Part shown: piece by piece, positions 38,748 through 48,657 of the stretch
Numbering within the stretch: position 1 is the first letter of the stretch
Layout of the letters: every line of letters starts with the position of its first letter
Assembly: GCF_000373805.1 (NCBI RefSeq)
Contig: NZ_KB892470.1
Coordinates: 45,835-109,834 of the forward strand
Source of the DNA: Corynebacterium pilosum DSM 20521 = CIP 103422
GTDB taxonomy: Bacteria > Actinomycetota > Actinomycetes > Mycobacteriales > Mycobacteriaceae
DNA length: 64,000 bases
Direction: 5' to 3'
Notes under the pieces: model-generated
What the model saw: the letters and a program-made list of their open reading frames with translations, nothing else
Told to the model about the DNA's origin: nothing
The model's database searches: none
Translations under genes and position numbers: made by a program

Positions 38748-38759
38748 CCCTATATAGGG
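38748..38759. promoter_or_regulatory. CCCTATATAGGG palindrome between purL and pyc
   Basis: A perfect 12-base palindrome in the 253-base divergent region between purL and pyc, 153 bases from the purL start and 90 from pyc. The AT core could be a -10 box for either direction or a regulator site. A TAGACT box at 38803-38808 is a better candidate -10 for pyc. Confidence 0.35.
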
Positions 38760-38848
38760 CCAGAATAAGTGCTACCTCACCCCAGGTTCGCTATGCGCCC
38801 GCTAGACTTGGACGAGCACTAATTTTGCAGGGAAAGGACACCCACACA

Positions 38849-41800
38849 GTGGACAATAATTTGCCATCATTCAAGAAAATTCTTGTGGCGAACCGTGGTG
38901 AAATTGCCGTGCGCGCCTTCCGCGCCGCGTTCGAAACAGGGGCACAGACCGTCGCTGTGTACCCGATCGAGGACCGCAATTCTTTCCACCGTCCGTTCGC
39001 GGACGAAGCGATCAAGATCGGCGAAGAAGGCCAGCCCGTTAAGGCCTACCTAGATATCGACGAGATTCTGCGCGCCGCGAAGAAGACCGGTGCGGACGCC
39101 GTCTACCCGGGTTATGGTTTCATGTCCGAGCGCGCCGACCTGGCCCGCGCCTGCAAGGACAATGGCATTAAGTTCATCGGCCCCACCGCCGAAACCCTGG
39201 ACCTGACCGGCGATAAGGCCGCCGCTGTGCGCGCCGCTGAAGAGGCGGGCCTGCCCATTCTGCGTGACTCCGAGCCATCCACCGACCCGAAGCAGCTGGC
39301 CGAGTGGGCGAAGGACTTCCAGTTCCCTGTGTTCGTCAAGGCAGTGGCCGGTGGTGGTGGCCGCGGCATGCGCTTCATTGAGAAGCAGGAGGACGTCGAA
39401 AAGCTCGCCACGGAGGCGTCGCGCGAGGCAGAGGCCGCTTTCGGTGACGCGAACGTGTACATCGAGCAGGCCGTGATTAATCCGCAGCACATTGAGGTGC
39501 AGATCCTCGCGGACTCCCAGGGCAACGTTATTCACCTCTTTGAGCGCGACTGCTCCCTGCAGCGTCGTCACCAGAAGGTCGTGGAGATCGCGCCTGCGCA
39601 GCATATCGACGAAGAACTGCGCGACCAGATCTGCGCCGACGCCGTGAAGTTCTGCGAGCACATCAACTACGAGGGCGCCGGTACCGTGGAGTTCCTCGTC
39701 GATGAGCAGGGCAACCACGTGTTTATCGAGATGAACCCGCGCGTGCAGGTGGAACACACCGTGACCGAGGAGGTCACCGGTGTGGACATCGTGAAATCTC
39801 AGATGCACATCGCCGCGGGCGCTTCCCTGGCAGACCTGGACCTGGCCCAGGAGAACATTAAGCTCACCGGCGCGGCCCTGCAGTGCCGTATCACCACCGA
39901 GGACCCGAACAACGGCTTCCGCCCGGACTCCGGCGTGATCACGGGCTACCGCAGCCCAGGTGGCGCGGGCGTGCGCCTGGACGGTTCCGTAACCGTGGGT
40001 ACCGAAATCACCCCGAACTTTGACTCCCTGCTGGTGAAGATGACCTGCCGCGGCGCCGACTTTGAGCAGGCCGTGGCCCGTGCCCAGCGCGCGCTGAACG
40101 AGTTCTCTGTTTCCGGAGTATCGACGAATATTGGTTTCCTGCGCGCACTGCTGGCAGAGGCCGATTTCCAGACCAAGCGCATCTCCACCGGCTTCATTGG
40201 TGAACACATCCACCTGCTGGAGGCGCCACCGGCGCTGGATAAGTCCAGCCGGATCCTGAACTACCTGGCAGAAGTCACCGTGAACAAGCCCAACGGCGAG
40301 CGCCCAACCAGTGTGCGCGCACCGGAGAAGCTACCGAAGTGGGAGTACGATTCCGTCCCGCGCGGCTCCCGCGACGACCTGCTGGAGCTGGGCCCGAAGA
40401 AGTTTGCGGAGAAGCTGCGCAACCAGAAGGCCCTGGCGGTTACTGAGACCACGTTCCGTGACGCGCACCAGTCCCTGCTGGCTACGCGCCTGCGCACCAA
40501 GACCCTGTTCGCCGGTGCGAAGCACGTAGGCTACCTGACCCCTGAACTGCTTTCCATCGAGGCTTGGGGTGGCGCGACCTACGACGTGGCCATGCGCTTC
40601 CTGCACGAGAACCCGTGGGACCGCCTGGACATCCTGCGCGAGGCAGTGCCGAACGTGAACATCCAGATGTTGCTGCGCGGCCGCAACACCGTGGGCTACA
40701 CCCCGTACCCAGAAAGCGTGACCCGCGCGTTCGTGAAGGAAGCGGCATCCTCCGGCATCGACATCTTCCGCATTTTCGATGCACTTAACGACGTCTCCCA
40801 GATGCGCCCAGCAATCGACGCCGTCCTGGAGACCGGCACCACCGTTGCTGAGGTAGCAATGGCGTACTCCGGCAACCTGATGGACCCGAACGAGGACCTC
40901 TACACGCTGGATTACTACCTGAAGCTGGCGGAGGAGATCGTCGACACGGGTGCTCACATCCTGGCGATCAAGGACATGGCTGGCCTGCTGCGCCCAGAGG
41001 CAGCGCGCCGCCTGGTCACCGCCCTGCGCAAGGAGTTCGAGCTGCCGGTGCACGTGCACACCCACGACACCGCTGGTGGCCAGCTGGCCACCTACCTGGC
41101 GGCCGCCGAGGCGGGTGCCGATGCCGTGGATGTCGCCTCCGCGCCGCTGGCTGGAACGACCTCGCAGCCATCGATGTCCGCGCTGGTCGCAGCCTTCGAG
41201 AACACGGAGCGCGACACCGGCATCTCCCTGAAGTCCGTCTTCGATCTGGAGCCATACTGGGAGACCGTGCGCCAGATTTACTCCCCATTCGAGTCCGGCA
41301 TCCCAGGACCTACCGGCCGCGTGTACCACCACGAGATCCCCGGTGGCCAGCTGTCCAACCTGCGCACCCAGGCAAAGGCGCTGGGCCTAGAGGACCGCTT
41401 CGAGCTCATCGAGGACTACTACGCTGCCGTCAACGAGATGCTGGGTCGACCCACCAAGGTCACCCCATCCTCCAAGGTGGTCGGCGACCTTGCCCTGCAC
41501 CTGGTGGGCGCCAACGTGGATCCGAAGGAGTTCGCGGAGGATCCGCAGAAGTTCGACATCCCGGATTCCGTGATCGGCTTCCTGCGCGGCGAGCTGGGCA
41601 CCCCTCCCGGGGGCTGGCCACTGCTGCGTGAGAAGGCGCTGGCAGGCCGTGGCGAAGGTGAACAGCACATCGTCGAGGTGCCCGAGGATTTGGCGAAGGA
41701 CCTGGAGTCTGAGGACCACAAGGTCCGCCGCGCGGCCCTGGACCAGCTGCTCTTCCCGAAGCAGTACGAAGAGTACAAGGAGCACCTGCGCACCTACGGC

Positions 41801-42262
41801 TACACCGATGCCCTGTCCGACCGCCTCTTCTTCTACGGGCTAGAGGAAGGCCGCGAAGAACTGGCAGTCTACGGCGACCCAGGCAGCGACACCCCACCGC
41901 TGGTGGTACGCCTCGACGCGGTCGGCGAGCCGGACGAGAAGGGCATGCGCCAGGTGGTGCTCACCGTCAACGGACAGATCCGCCCACTCAAGGTCCGCGA
42001 CCACAATGCCGAGTCCACCGTCGCCGACGTGGAAAAGGCAGACCCATCCAACAAGGGTCAGGTCGCAGCACCATTCGCTGGTGCCGTGACCGTTACCGTG
42101 GAGGAAGGCCAGGAAGTCAAGGCCGGCGACCCAGTGGCAACGATCGAAGCGATGAAGATGGAAGCAACCATCTCCGCGACGATCGACGGCACCGTGGAAC
42201 GCCTCGCATTCACCCAGCCAACCGCTGTGGAAGGCGGCGACCTCGTGGTCGTCATCTCCTAG
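38849..42262 (+). CDS. pyc: Pyruvate carboxylase
   Basis: 1137 residues from GTG 38849 (GGAAAGG at 38831-38837), almost the length of C. glutamicum Pyc; the frame stays open upstream but overlaps purL. Biotin carboxylase domain (1-460) has [26 protein letters not shown] and EMNPRVQVEHTVTEEVTG. The carboxyltransferase domain has TTFRDAHQSLLATRLRTKT and the HVHTHDTAGGQ metal site. The C-terminal biotinyl domain holds biotin-accepting Lys 1103 in EAMKMEA. Pyc forms oxaloacetate from pyruvate and bicarbonate, the main anaplerotic step and a supplier of oxaloacetate for PrpC. A terminator follows. Confidence 0.98.
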   Translation: MDNNLPSFKKILVANRGEIAVRAFRAAFETGAQTVAVYPIEDRNSFHRPFADEAIKIGEEGQPVKAYLDIDEILRAAKKTGADAVYPGYGFMSERADLARACKDNGIKFIGPTAETLDLTGDKAAAVRAAEEAGLPILRDSEPSTDPKQLAEWAKDFQFPVFVKAVAGGGGRGMRFIEKQEDVEKLATEASREAEAAFGDANVYIEQAVINPQHIEVQILADSQGNVIHLFERDCSLQRRHQKVVEIAPAQHIDEELRDQICADAVKFCEHINYEGAGTVEFLVDEQGNHVFIEMNPRVQVEHTVTEEVTGVDIVKSQMHIAAGASLADLDLAQENIKLTGAALQCRITTEDPNNGFRPDSGVITGYRSPGGAGVRLDGSVTVGTEITPNFDSLLVKMTCRGADFEQAVARAQRALNEFSVSGVSTNIGFLRALLAEADFQTKRISTGFIGEHIHLLEAPPALDKSSRILNYLAEVTVNKPNGERPTSVRAPEKLPKWEYDSVPRGSRDDLLELGPKKFAEKLRNQKALAVTETTFRDAHQSLLATRLRTKTLFAGAKHVGYLTPELLSIEAWGGATYDVAMRFLHENPWDRLDILREAVPNVNIQMLLRGRNTVGYTPYPESVTRAFVKEAASSGIDIFRIFDALNDVSQMRPAIDAVLETGTTVAEVAMAYSGNLMDPNEDLYTLDYYLKLAEEIVDTGAHILAIKDMAGLLRPEAARRLVTALRKEFELPVHVHTHDTAGGQLATYLAAAEAGADAVDVASAPLAGTTSQPSMSALVAAFENTERDTGISLKSVFDLEPYWETVRQIYSPFESGIPGPTGRVYHHEIPGGQLSNLRTQAKALGLEDRFELIEDYYAAVNEMLGRPTKVTPSSKVVGDLALHLVGANVDPKEFAEDPQKFDIPDSVIGFLRGELGTPPGGWPLLREKALAGRGEGEQHIVEVPEDLAKDLESEDHKVRRAALDQLLFPKQYEEYKEHLRTYGYTDALSDRLFFYGLEEGREELAVYGDPGSDTPPLVVRLDAVGEPDEKGMRQVVLTVNGQIRPLKVRDHNAESTVADVEKADPSNKGQVAAPFAGAVTVTVEEGQEVKAGDPVATIEAMKMEATISATIDGTVERLAFTQPTAVEGGDLVVVIS

Positions 42263-42274
42263 GGGTACGGAAAA

Positions 42275-42305
42275 GCCCGCCTGAGTAGTGAATACTTAGG
42301 CGGGC
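42275..42305. terminator. Terminator after pyc
   Basis: Stem GCCCGCCTGAGTA / TACTTAGGCGGGC (13 pairs, one G-T wobble) with a five-base loop, 13 bases after the pyc stop. It lies between convergent pyc and a GNAT gene and may serve both. Confidence 0.85.
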
Positions 42306-42327
42306 CTTCGCCGTTTCAAGAGTGCCG

Positions 42328-42807
42328 CTAGAACTTCAGCTGCATCGCACCCTCGATGCTTGGGACGACCTCGAAGCCGTACTTCTCATACACGTGGCGG
42401 GCGCGCGGGTTGTCTTTATCCACACTCAGCGAGATAGCAGGCGCACCCTGCGAGCGGGCAAGGGCCACGGCGTCGTCGAGAAGCCTGCGCGACAGGCCCT
42501 GGCCCGCATAGCGCGACTCAACAGCAACAGCCAACTCGGGGATGTCCGGACCAAGGTTGGCCCAGCCTGCTGCATCAGGGCCGGACCAGTAGCGCAGCCA
42601 GATACCGCCGGCAGGCACGCTGAACTGGTCAAACGCCATGAAACCGCCATCGCGCTCTGGGTCCCAGTCATCGACGTAGCCGGGGAGATCGCGGGTATGG
42701 AATTCACTGACGGGCTTCGTTTCATCGCCGAAGACGTCCGTGAGGAAGAATAGGCGGGCGATATAGGTGCGGTCAGAAACCGAAGCGGGGCGTATCGAAA
42801 AATCCAT
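42328..42807 (-). CDS. GNAT family N-acetyltransferase
   Basis: 159 residues from ATG 42807 (an in-frame ATG at 42831 adds eight residues). The protein begins MDFSIRPASVSDRTYIARL. The acetyl-CoA pyrophosphate loop ESRYAGQGLSRRLLDDAVALA and the following LSVDKDNPRARHVYEKYGFE strand-helix are typical GNAT motifs A and B. Acceptor not predictable. It lies between the pyc terminator and accBC. Confidence 0.85.
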   Translation of the reverse strand: MDFSIRPASVSDRTYIARLFFLTDVFGDETKPVSEFHTRDLPGYVDDWDPERDGGFMAFDQFSVPAGGIWLRYWSGPDAAGWANLGPDIPELAVAVESRYAGQGLSRRLLDDAVALARSQGAPAISLSVDKDNPRARHVYEKYGFEVVPSIEGAMQLKF

Positions 42808-42852
42808 ACGCCCCACGTTACGCTCGCCCACAGCGGGCCGCCAATTAGAGAA

Positions 42853-44628
42853 TTACTTGATCTCCATCAGCACTGCAGCCTTATTCACCTGACCGCCAGC
42901 CTCCACGGCCAGGCCGGTGACCGTGCCAGACTTGTGCGCCTTCACCGGGTTTTCCATCTTCATCGCCTCAAGCACGACCACGACATCGCCCTCAGCGACC
43001 TCCTGGCCCTCCTCAACGTTGACCTTGATCACGGTGCCCTGCATCGGAGCTGCCACGGCATCGCCAGAGGCAGCGGCCTTACCAGCGCCGGAACCACGGC
43101 GCTTGCGCTTCTTCCTCGGCGCCTGCCCCGCGCCGGCGAAAGCCAACGACGAAGGCAGCGCAACCTCAATGCGGCGGCCAGCGACCTCGACGACGAACTT
43201 CTTGTTCGGCTCGTTCTCATCCTCTTCAGGAAGATCAGCTGGATCGACATAAGGCTCGATGGTGTTGTCCCATTCCTCCTCGATCCACTTGGTGTAGACC
43301 TCGAAGCCCTCGTCATCACCGACGAACGCAGGGTGCTTCACGATCTCCTTGTGGAAAGGAATCACGGTAGGCAGGCCCTCGACGACGAACTCGTCCAGCG
43401 CGCGGGCCGAACGCTCCAGCGCCTGCTGACGGTCCTCACCAGTGACGATGAGCTTGGCCACCATGGAATCGAACTGGCCCGAAATCGCAGCACCAGCGCG
43501 CATGCCGGAATCCACACGCACGCCAGGGCCGGAAGGCTCCTTGTACTCGGTGACAGTGCCAGGGGCCGGCATGAAGTTGGAACCAGCATCCTCACCATTA
43601 ATGCGGAACTCGAAAGAGTGGCCGCGCGGGGTGGGGTCCTCGTCGAAACGCAACTTCTCGCCCTCAGCGATGCGGAACTGCTCACGCACCAAGTCATAGC
43701 CGGTGGTCTCCTCGGTGACGGGGTGCTCCACCTGCAGGCGCGTGTTCACCTCAAGGAAGGACACGAGGCCGTCAGCGGCGACGAGGTACTCCACGGTGCC
43801 GGCGCCGTAGTAGCCAGCCTCCTTGCAGATGCGCTTCGCGGACTCATGGATGGTGGTGCGCTGCTCATCAGTGAGGAATGGGGCAGGGGCTTCCTCCACC
43901 AGCTTCTGGAAGCGGCGCTGCAGGGAGCAGTCGCGGGTACCCATGACCACTACGTTGCCGTGCTGGTCCGCAAGCACCTGGGCCTCCACGTGGCGGGCCT
44001 TATCCAGGTAGCGCTCCACGAAGCACTCGCCGCGGCCAAATGCTGCGGTGGCCTCACGGGTGGCAGACTCGAAGAGCTCCGGGATTTCCTCGCGGGTGTA
44101 CGCGACCTTCATGCCGCGCCCGCCGCCACCGTAGGCGGCCTTGATCGCGATGGGCAGGCCGTGCTCGTCAGCAAAAGCGACGACCTCATCGGCATTCGCA
44201 ACAGGATCCTTGGTGCCCGGAGCCATTGGTGCGTCTGCCTTCTCCGCGATGTGGCGTGCCGTGACCTTATCGCCAAGCGCGGCAATGGACTCAGGGGAAG
44301 GTCCGATCCAGATCAGGCCGGCATCGATCACGCGGCGCGCGAACTCATCGTTTTCTGCGAGGAAGCCATAACCAGGGTGGATAGCGTCCGCGCCCGAGCG
44401 CTCAGCAGCATCCAAGATCTTGTCCATGTCCAGGTACGATTCCGCCGGGGTAGAGCCACCAAGAGCGAACGCCTCGTCGGCAAGCTCCACGAATACCGAA
44501 TCTGCATCCGGCTCCGCATAGACGGCCACAGAGCCGATTCCCGCATCCTTGGCCGCGCGGAATACGCGCACGGCGATCTCGCCGCGGTTGGCGACCAAGA
44601 CCTTCGTGATCTTTTTGTCAGTTGCCAC
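42853..44628 (-). CDS. accBC: Acyl-CoA carboxylase alpha chain (biotin carboxylase plus biotin carrier protein)
   Basis: 591 residues with an AGGAGG ribosome binding site. The biotin carboxylase domain (1-450) shows [18 protein letters not shown], the ATP loop [14 protein letters not shown] and [19 protein letters not shown] Lys/Arg/Gly-rich linker ([12 protein letters not shown]) leads to the carrier domain with biotinyl Lys 557 in [10 protein letters not shown]. In corynebacteria this subunit serves acetyl-CoA carboxylase and the mycolate-pathway carboxylases by pairing with AccD and AccE subunits; accE and a single accD lie about 5 kb further on the same strand. Confidence 0.97.
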   Translation of the reverse strand: MATDKKITKVLVANRGEIAVRVFRAAKDAGIGSVAVYAEPDADSVFVELADEAFALGGSTPAESYLDMDKILDAAERSGADAIHPGYGFLAENDEFARRVIDAGLIWIGPSPESIAALGDKVTARHIAEKADAPMAPGTKDPVANADEVVAFADEHGLPIAIKAAYGGGGRGMKVAYTREEIPELFESATREATAAFGRGECFVERYLDKARHVEAQVLADQHGNVVVMGTRDCSLQRRFQKLVEEAPAPFLTDEQRTTIHESAKRICKEAGYYGAGTVEYLVAADGLVSFLEVNTRLQVEHPVTEETTGYDLVREQFRIAEGEKLRFDEDPTPRGHSFEFRINGEDAGSNFMPAPGTVTEYKEPSGPGVRVDSGMRAGAAISGQFDSMVAKLIVTGEDRQQALERSARALDEFVVEGLPTVIPFHKEIVKHPAFVGDDEGFEVYTKWIEEEWDNTIEPYVDPADLPEEDENEPNKKFVVEVAGRRIEVALPSSLAFAGAGQAPRKKRKRRGSGAGKAAASGDAVAAPMQGTVIKVNVEEGQEVAEGDVVVVLEAMKMENPVKAHKSGTVTGLAVEAGGQVNKAAVLMEIK

Positions 44629-44777
44629 TTAAACTAGTCCTCCTGATGTGAACGCTTAATACGCACCATTGTTACACACCAAACGTGAGTAATCCGTCAT
44701 GTTGTGATGGATCAAGGGTACTTTTAATTTTTTTGTAGGGGAAATCAGTCAGTGTATCGGCGATTTCCGCCTGCGCG

Positions 44778-45683
44778 TTACGACGATCGCGGCGTGTCGC
44801 TAGCAGCTGCATCACCGCGGGCAATCGGCATCCTCACCATGTTGCCCCACTCAACCCAGCCACCGTCATAATTCTTCACGGACTCAAAACCCAGAATATA
44901 TTTCAGAACAAACCAGGAATGGGCACTGCGATCGCCCAGATGGCAGTACACCACGGTGTCCTGCTTCGGATCCAGATCCTTATAGGCCTCCGCGATTTCC
45001 TCATAGGACTTAAAGCGGGCATTTGGATACACCGCATCGCCCCACGCAATATTCACCGCGCCAGGGATGTGGCCCGTGCGCAGTGCGCCGGGGAAGTTCT
45101 CAGTGCCGCTAATCTCCGTGGCGCCGGCGAACTCTTTGGAGCTGCGCACATCTACGAGTGCCAGGTCCTTGGTGGTGTCAGCCGTCTTGAGGTCGTCGAC
45201 AAGCGCACGGATGGCCTCGTCGTTACGCTCCACGACGGGGTAATCGGTAGCGGGCAGCTCGGGCACGGCGAAAGAGGTGTCGCGTTCCTCACCCATCCAG
45301 GCGTCGCGGCCGCCGTCGAGCAGGCGCACGTCCGGGTGGCCGAAAAGCTCAAACACCCAGTAGGTATAGGACGCCCACCAGTTGGACTGATCGCCATAAA
45401 TCACCACAGTGTCGTCGCGGGAGATGCCGCGATCGCTCATGAGCTGGGCAAACTGCTCGCCGTCGATGAAATCGCGCGTGACCGGATCGTTCAGGTCCTT
45501 GTCCCACTCAATGCGCACCGCGCCGGGGATATGGCCGATGTCATAAAGGAAAGCATCCTCATCAGACTCGACAACGCGCAAACCGGGCGTGCCAAGGCGG
45601 GCGGACAACCACGAAGCGGACACCACACGCTCCGGGTGCGCGAACTTCGCGTACGCGGGGTTCGAATCAAATTCAATGGCCAT
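44778..45683 (-). CDS. sseA: Thiosulfate sulfurtransferase (rhodanese)
   Basis: 301 residues with an AAGGAG ribosome binding site. Two rhodanese domains: an inactive N-terminal one (about 20-140, VVIYGDQSNWWASYTYWVFE) and an active C-terminal one with the catalytic Cys in DTVVYCHLGDRSAHSWFVLK. It transfers sulfane sulfur from thiosulfate to acceptors such as cyanide or thiols. The place between accBC and the maf/accD group is conserved in corynebacteria as far as I recall. Followed by a 149-base gap holding the accBC promoter. Confidence 0.92.
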   Translation of the reverse strand: MAIEFDSNPAYAKFAHPERVVSASWLSARLGTPGLRVVESDEDAFLYDIGHIPGAVRIEWDKDLNDPVTRDFIDGEQFAQLMSDRGISRDDTVVIYGDQSNWWASYTYWVFELFGHPDVRLLDGGRDAWMGEERDTSFAVPELPATDYPVVERNDEAIRALVDDLKTADTTKDLALVDVRSSKEFAGATEISGTENFPGALRTGHIPGAVNIAWGDAVYPNARFKSYEEIAEAYKDLDPKQDTVVYCHLGDRSAHSWFVLKYILGFESVKNYDGGWVEWGNMVRMPIARGDAAASDTPRSS

Positions 45684-45984
45684 GAAGACCTAACTCCTTG
45701 AGATATTTTTAGTTCATTGCGCAACGATACCCGCTTGAAGTGATCTTTGGGCATGAGCGGGGGCGTGTGTGACGGGTGTGGCACTTGCGGGAGGGCTGTG
45801 GCGTGGCCTGAAGCGGTTAAACAGGCGGGCTGTGTTTTGCGTTACTAAACGCGTTCTTGAAAGGCGGAAAATAACGCCAAATAATAAAATTTTCTGTGAG
45901 GTGACCCGTTGAGACGTGACCTGACCCGGCTTGGTCGCCGCACCCCCTTAAAACCCATGTAACACCTGTATGAGGAGGTTTCCT
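45684..45984. promoter_or_regulatory. Divergent promoter region between sseA and the Cj0069-family gene
   Basis: 301 bases without a gene. A good sigma-A-like promoter for the rightward gene is TTGAAA at 45857-45862, a 17-base spacer, and AATAAT at 45880-45885. It predicts a start near 45892 and a leader of about 90 bases. In the leader GGTGACC (45900-45906) can pair with GGTCGCC (45933-45939), a weak stem with no riboswitch I recognise. The sseA side has an A/T-rich stretch just upstream of its ribosome binding site. Confidence 0.5.
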
Positions 45985-47046
45985 GTGAAGAAAGCAATCG
46001 TCGTATTTGAGGTAGAGGGCGGCTCCGATAAAGGGGACGACGGCCACCGCAAAGACACCATGCCCATCGTCAACGCGATCAAGGACGCCGGCTGGCACTC
46101 CGAGGTCATCTACTACCACCCCGATACCGCAGAGGAGACCTTCAAGAACGTCTCCGAAAACTTCGACGCATACATCTCCCGCGTCAACCCAGGAAACGTC
46201 CCAGGCGGCGAAAAGGGCTACCTGGATCTGCTGACCAAGCTTTCCGACGCAGGCCTCGTCGGCATGTCCACCCCAAGCGACATGCTGGCCTACGGCGCCA
46301 AGGACGCGCTGGTCAAGCTCACCGACACCCCATTTGTTCCCGACGACACCTCCGCCTACTACACCGTCGAAGACTTCAAGAACACCTTCCCAACCACCCT
46401 GTCCTACGGCGAGCGCGTGCTGAAGCAGAACCGCGGCTCCACCGGCCAGGGCATCTGGCGCGTGCGCCTCGCAGACAAGGAACTGGCCGCATCCGTCGAG
46501 CCAGGCACCGCCCTGCCTCTCGACACCGAACTGAAGTGCACCGAGGCCGTCGACAACAAGACCCACGACTACACCCTGGGCGAGTTCATGCACTTCTGCG
46601 AGCAGTACATCATCGGCGACAACGGCATGCTGGTAGACATGCGCTTCCTGCCGCGCATTGTGGAAGGCGAGATCCGCATCCTGCTGGTGGGCAACGACCC
46701 AGTCTTCGTCGTTCACAAGAAGCCAGCCGAGGGTGGCGACTCCTTCTCCGCAACCCTGTTCTCCGGCGCGAAGTACACCTACGACAAGCCAGAGTCCTGG
46801 CCCGAGCTGATGGAGATGTTCGCGGAGGCACGCCCGGTAATCGCCGAGAAGCTTTCCGACGATGAGGTGGTCCCATTGATCTGGACCGCAGACTTCATGC
46901 TCGATGACGCCGAAGACGGTAGCGACACCTATGTCCTCGGCGAAATCAACTGCTCCTGCGTCGGCTTCACCTCAGAGCTGAACATGGGCATCCAAGAGAA
47001 GGTCGCCGCTGAAGCAATCGCGCGCGTCGAAGCGCAGCACGCTTAG
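45985..47046 (+). CDS. Cj0069 family protein (ATP-grasp-like)
   Basis: 353 residues from GTG 45985, six bases after GAGGAGG. It starts KKAIVVFEVEGGSDKGDDGHRKDT, a pattern I associate with the Cj0069 family. The layout (VLKQNRGSTGQGIWRV as possible nucleotide-binding lysine and loop, VDMRFLPRIVEGEIRILLVGNDP, and the C-terminal TYVLGEINCSCVGF in place of the usual metal-binding E-x-N) suggests an ATP-grasp ligase fold. Substrate unknown. It stands alone with its own promoter and a leader of about 90 bases. Confidence 0.75.
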   Translation: MKKAIVVFEVEGGSDKGDDGHRKDTMPIVNAIKDAGWHSEVIYYHPDTAEETFKNVSENFDAYISRVNPGNVPGGEKGYLDLLTKLSDAGLVGMSTPSDMLAYGAKDALVKLTDTPFVPDDTSAYYTVEDFKNTFPTTLSYGERVLKQNRGSTGQGIWRVRLADKELAASVEPGTALPLDTELKCTEAVDNKTHDYTLGEFMHFCEQYIIGDNGMLVDMRFLPRIVEGEIRILLVGNDPVFVVHKKPAEGGDSFSATLFSGAKYTYDKPESWPELMEMFAEARPVIAEKLSDDEVVPLIWTADFMLDDAEDGSDTYVLGEINCSCVGFTSELNMGIQEKVAAEAIARVEAQHA

Positions 47047-47048
47047 CG

Positions 47049-47447
47049 CTAGCTGAGCAGTTTTTCTACTGAGGCAGGGTCGGCGTCTGAAAGCATGCCG
47101 CGGCAGCGGTCATATTCGGTGTCGTCGCCGATCGCCTTGCTGGCCAGCGCCAACATCGCGATCGCTTTTAATGGGCCCTGGTTCGGCTCGTGGTCAAATG
47201 GCACCGGGCCCCACCCTTTCCACCCATTTGCGCGCAGGCGATCGAGGGACCGGTGGTACCCGGTGCGCGCGTATGCATAGGCGACCAGGGTATCGCCATT
47301 GTCTAGCTCATTTTTAGCGCGGGCTGCCCACACGCTCGGGGAATCGGGGTGGGCGTAGGCCGTATCGTCGGCAAGCAGGTCCTTACCGGCGGCAGGGTCT
47401 TCTGGGAGGTGCAGTGGGGGAGGGGCAAGCATGTCATTAATTTCCAT
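47049..47447 (-). CDS. DUF3151 family protein
   Basis: 132 residues (ATG 47432 would remove five). Conserved features of the actinobacterial DUF3151 family are PDSPSVWAARAKNELDNGDTLVAYAYARTGYHRSLDRLRANGWKG (in two parts, residues 35-78) and GPVPFDHEPNQGPLKA. It resembles a helical repeat protein. Function unknown. Convergent with the Cj0069-family gene, two bases between their stop codons. Confidence 0.82.
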   Translation of the reverse strand: MEINDMLAPPPLHLPEDPAAGKDLLADDTAYAHPDSPSVWAARAKNELDNGDTLVAYAYARTGYHRSLDRLRANGWKGWGPVPFDHEPNQGPLKAIAMLALASKAIGDDTEYDRCRGMLSDADPASVEKLLS

Positions 47448-47538
47448 GCACCCAGGGTACCTGTGTTGGCGTTCGGGGCACTTTTGGCCGACAGATTGCC
47501 ATTTTGTTTGGGAAAAGGGCGAATTTGTCGGCCGAATG

Positions 47539-48651
47539 TTACGGGTGGGGGCGCTCGAGTAGGCGCAAGATCTGGCGCTGCACGCTCTCCAAAGGCCCGC
47601 GCTTGAAGAACAACAACCAGACCGGCGCGAAGGCCAAGGGCACCAGAAGGTTCACCCAGGCCCATTTCACCCACGCGATATTCATGCCCTGGCTGGCCAG
47701 CCACCCTAAAAACAGGATGTGGGCGGTGTACACGGTCAGCGGCATGCGGCCCACCGCGCGCAATGGGTACATGACCAGGTTAAACGGCCGGAAAAGGCAC
47801 AACAGAACGCACAGGCCAATCACCAGCAGCGAGGTGCCGATGCTCCCTAAAAGCTCCGCGATCGAACCCGAGTGCGGCACATAGACCCAGAGCCAGCCGG
47901 CATCGCCAAGGGGAGTCACCCCGGGCGCGCTATCAAGCATGCTCGTGAACTCCTCCAGATGTGTACCCCGCGCGGCCTGCCTCTCAATAAAGTCACTGCG
48001 CGACAGGTACAGGGAAGAAAGCCAGAAACCGGCCGCCGCCAACACGCCACCGATCCCGATCAGCCCATCCCAGGCGGTGCGCCACTTCACCAGTGCGTTG
48101 CCGGTAGCCATGCCCGCCACAAACACCGGTACCAGGGTGAGCAGAGGGAACGCGCCTGTCAAAAACAGGAGCTCGAGGGAGCGGGAGGGGTAGTCGATAA
48201 GCAGAGGCCAGGTGGGTACGCCGCCGGGATCCGGGCTCTCGCGCCAGACATGAGACAGCCAGGGGCACACAAACACGCCCACGGCGGCGAGCAGGGCCTG
48301 TGCCCATCCTGGGACGCGGAAGAGGAGGGGAGCGAGCACAAGGTAGAGGGCGCCATAGGTGGTCAGGATGACGATGGGCCCGGTGTGCTCCGTGGTGATC
48401 GTCAGGCCCAGCAGGATTAGCAGCAACCCGCGCACCACAAATTGCACCAGCGACTGGCCTGCGGTGCGGGTGCGCGACATCAGCACCACCGACACCCCGG
48501 CCAGCACCGTGAACAGGATCGTGGAGCGGCCCTGAAAGAGCTGGTAGAACCAGTTATCGCGATCCTGGTGGAAGAAAGTGTGCATCACGAACATGCCAAA
48601 AATGGCGATGGCGCGAGCAAGATCAATGCCGTCGACTCGTTCCTGGCGCAC
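47539..48651 (-). CDS. Heparan-alpha-glucosaminide acetyltransferase-like/DUF418 membrane protein
   Basis: 370 residues with about nine or ten hydrophobic helices. The N-terminus RVDGIDLARAIAIFGMFVMHTFFH followed by LFQGRSTILFTVLAGVSVVLMSR is the hallmark of DUF1624/DUF418-type acyltransferase-like membrane proteins, including a His in the first helix. They are thought to acylate cell-surface molecules; the substrate here is unknown. The maf gene begins further upstream and ends seven bases before this start, so both are likely on one transcript. Confidence 0.8.
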   Translation of the reverse strand: MRQERVDGIDLARAIAIFGMFVMHTFFHQDRDNWFYQLFQGRSTILFTVLAGVSVVLMSRTRTAGQSLVQFVVRGLLLILLGLTITTEHTGPIVILTTYGALYLVLAPLLFRVPGWAQALLAAVGVFVCPWLSHVWRESPDPGGVPTWPLLIDYPSRSLELLFLTGAFPLLTLVPVFVAGMATGNALVKWRTAWDGLIGIGGVLAAAGFWLSSLYLSRSDFIERQAARGTHLEEFTSMLDSAPGVTPLGDAGWLWVYVPHSGSIAELLGSIGTSLLVIGLCVLLCLFRPFNLVMYPLRAVGRMPLTVYTAHILFLGWLASQGMNIAWVKWAWVNLLVPLAFAPVWLLFFKRGPLESVQRQILRLLERPHP

Positions 48652-48657
48652 GAAGGG

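Noticed and set aside
45817..46716. 300-codon minus-strand open frame opposite the Cj0069-family gene
   Set aside because: It is a codon-bias shadow of the real gene on the plus strand, is rich in His/Val/Gly repeats of antisense type, and has no family features.
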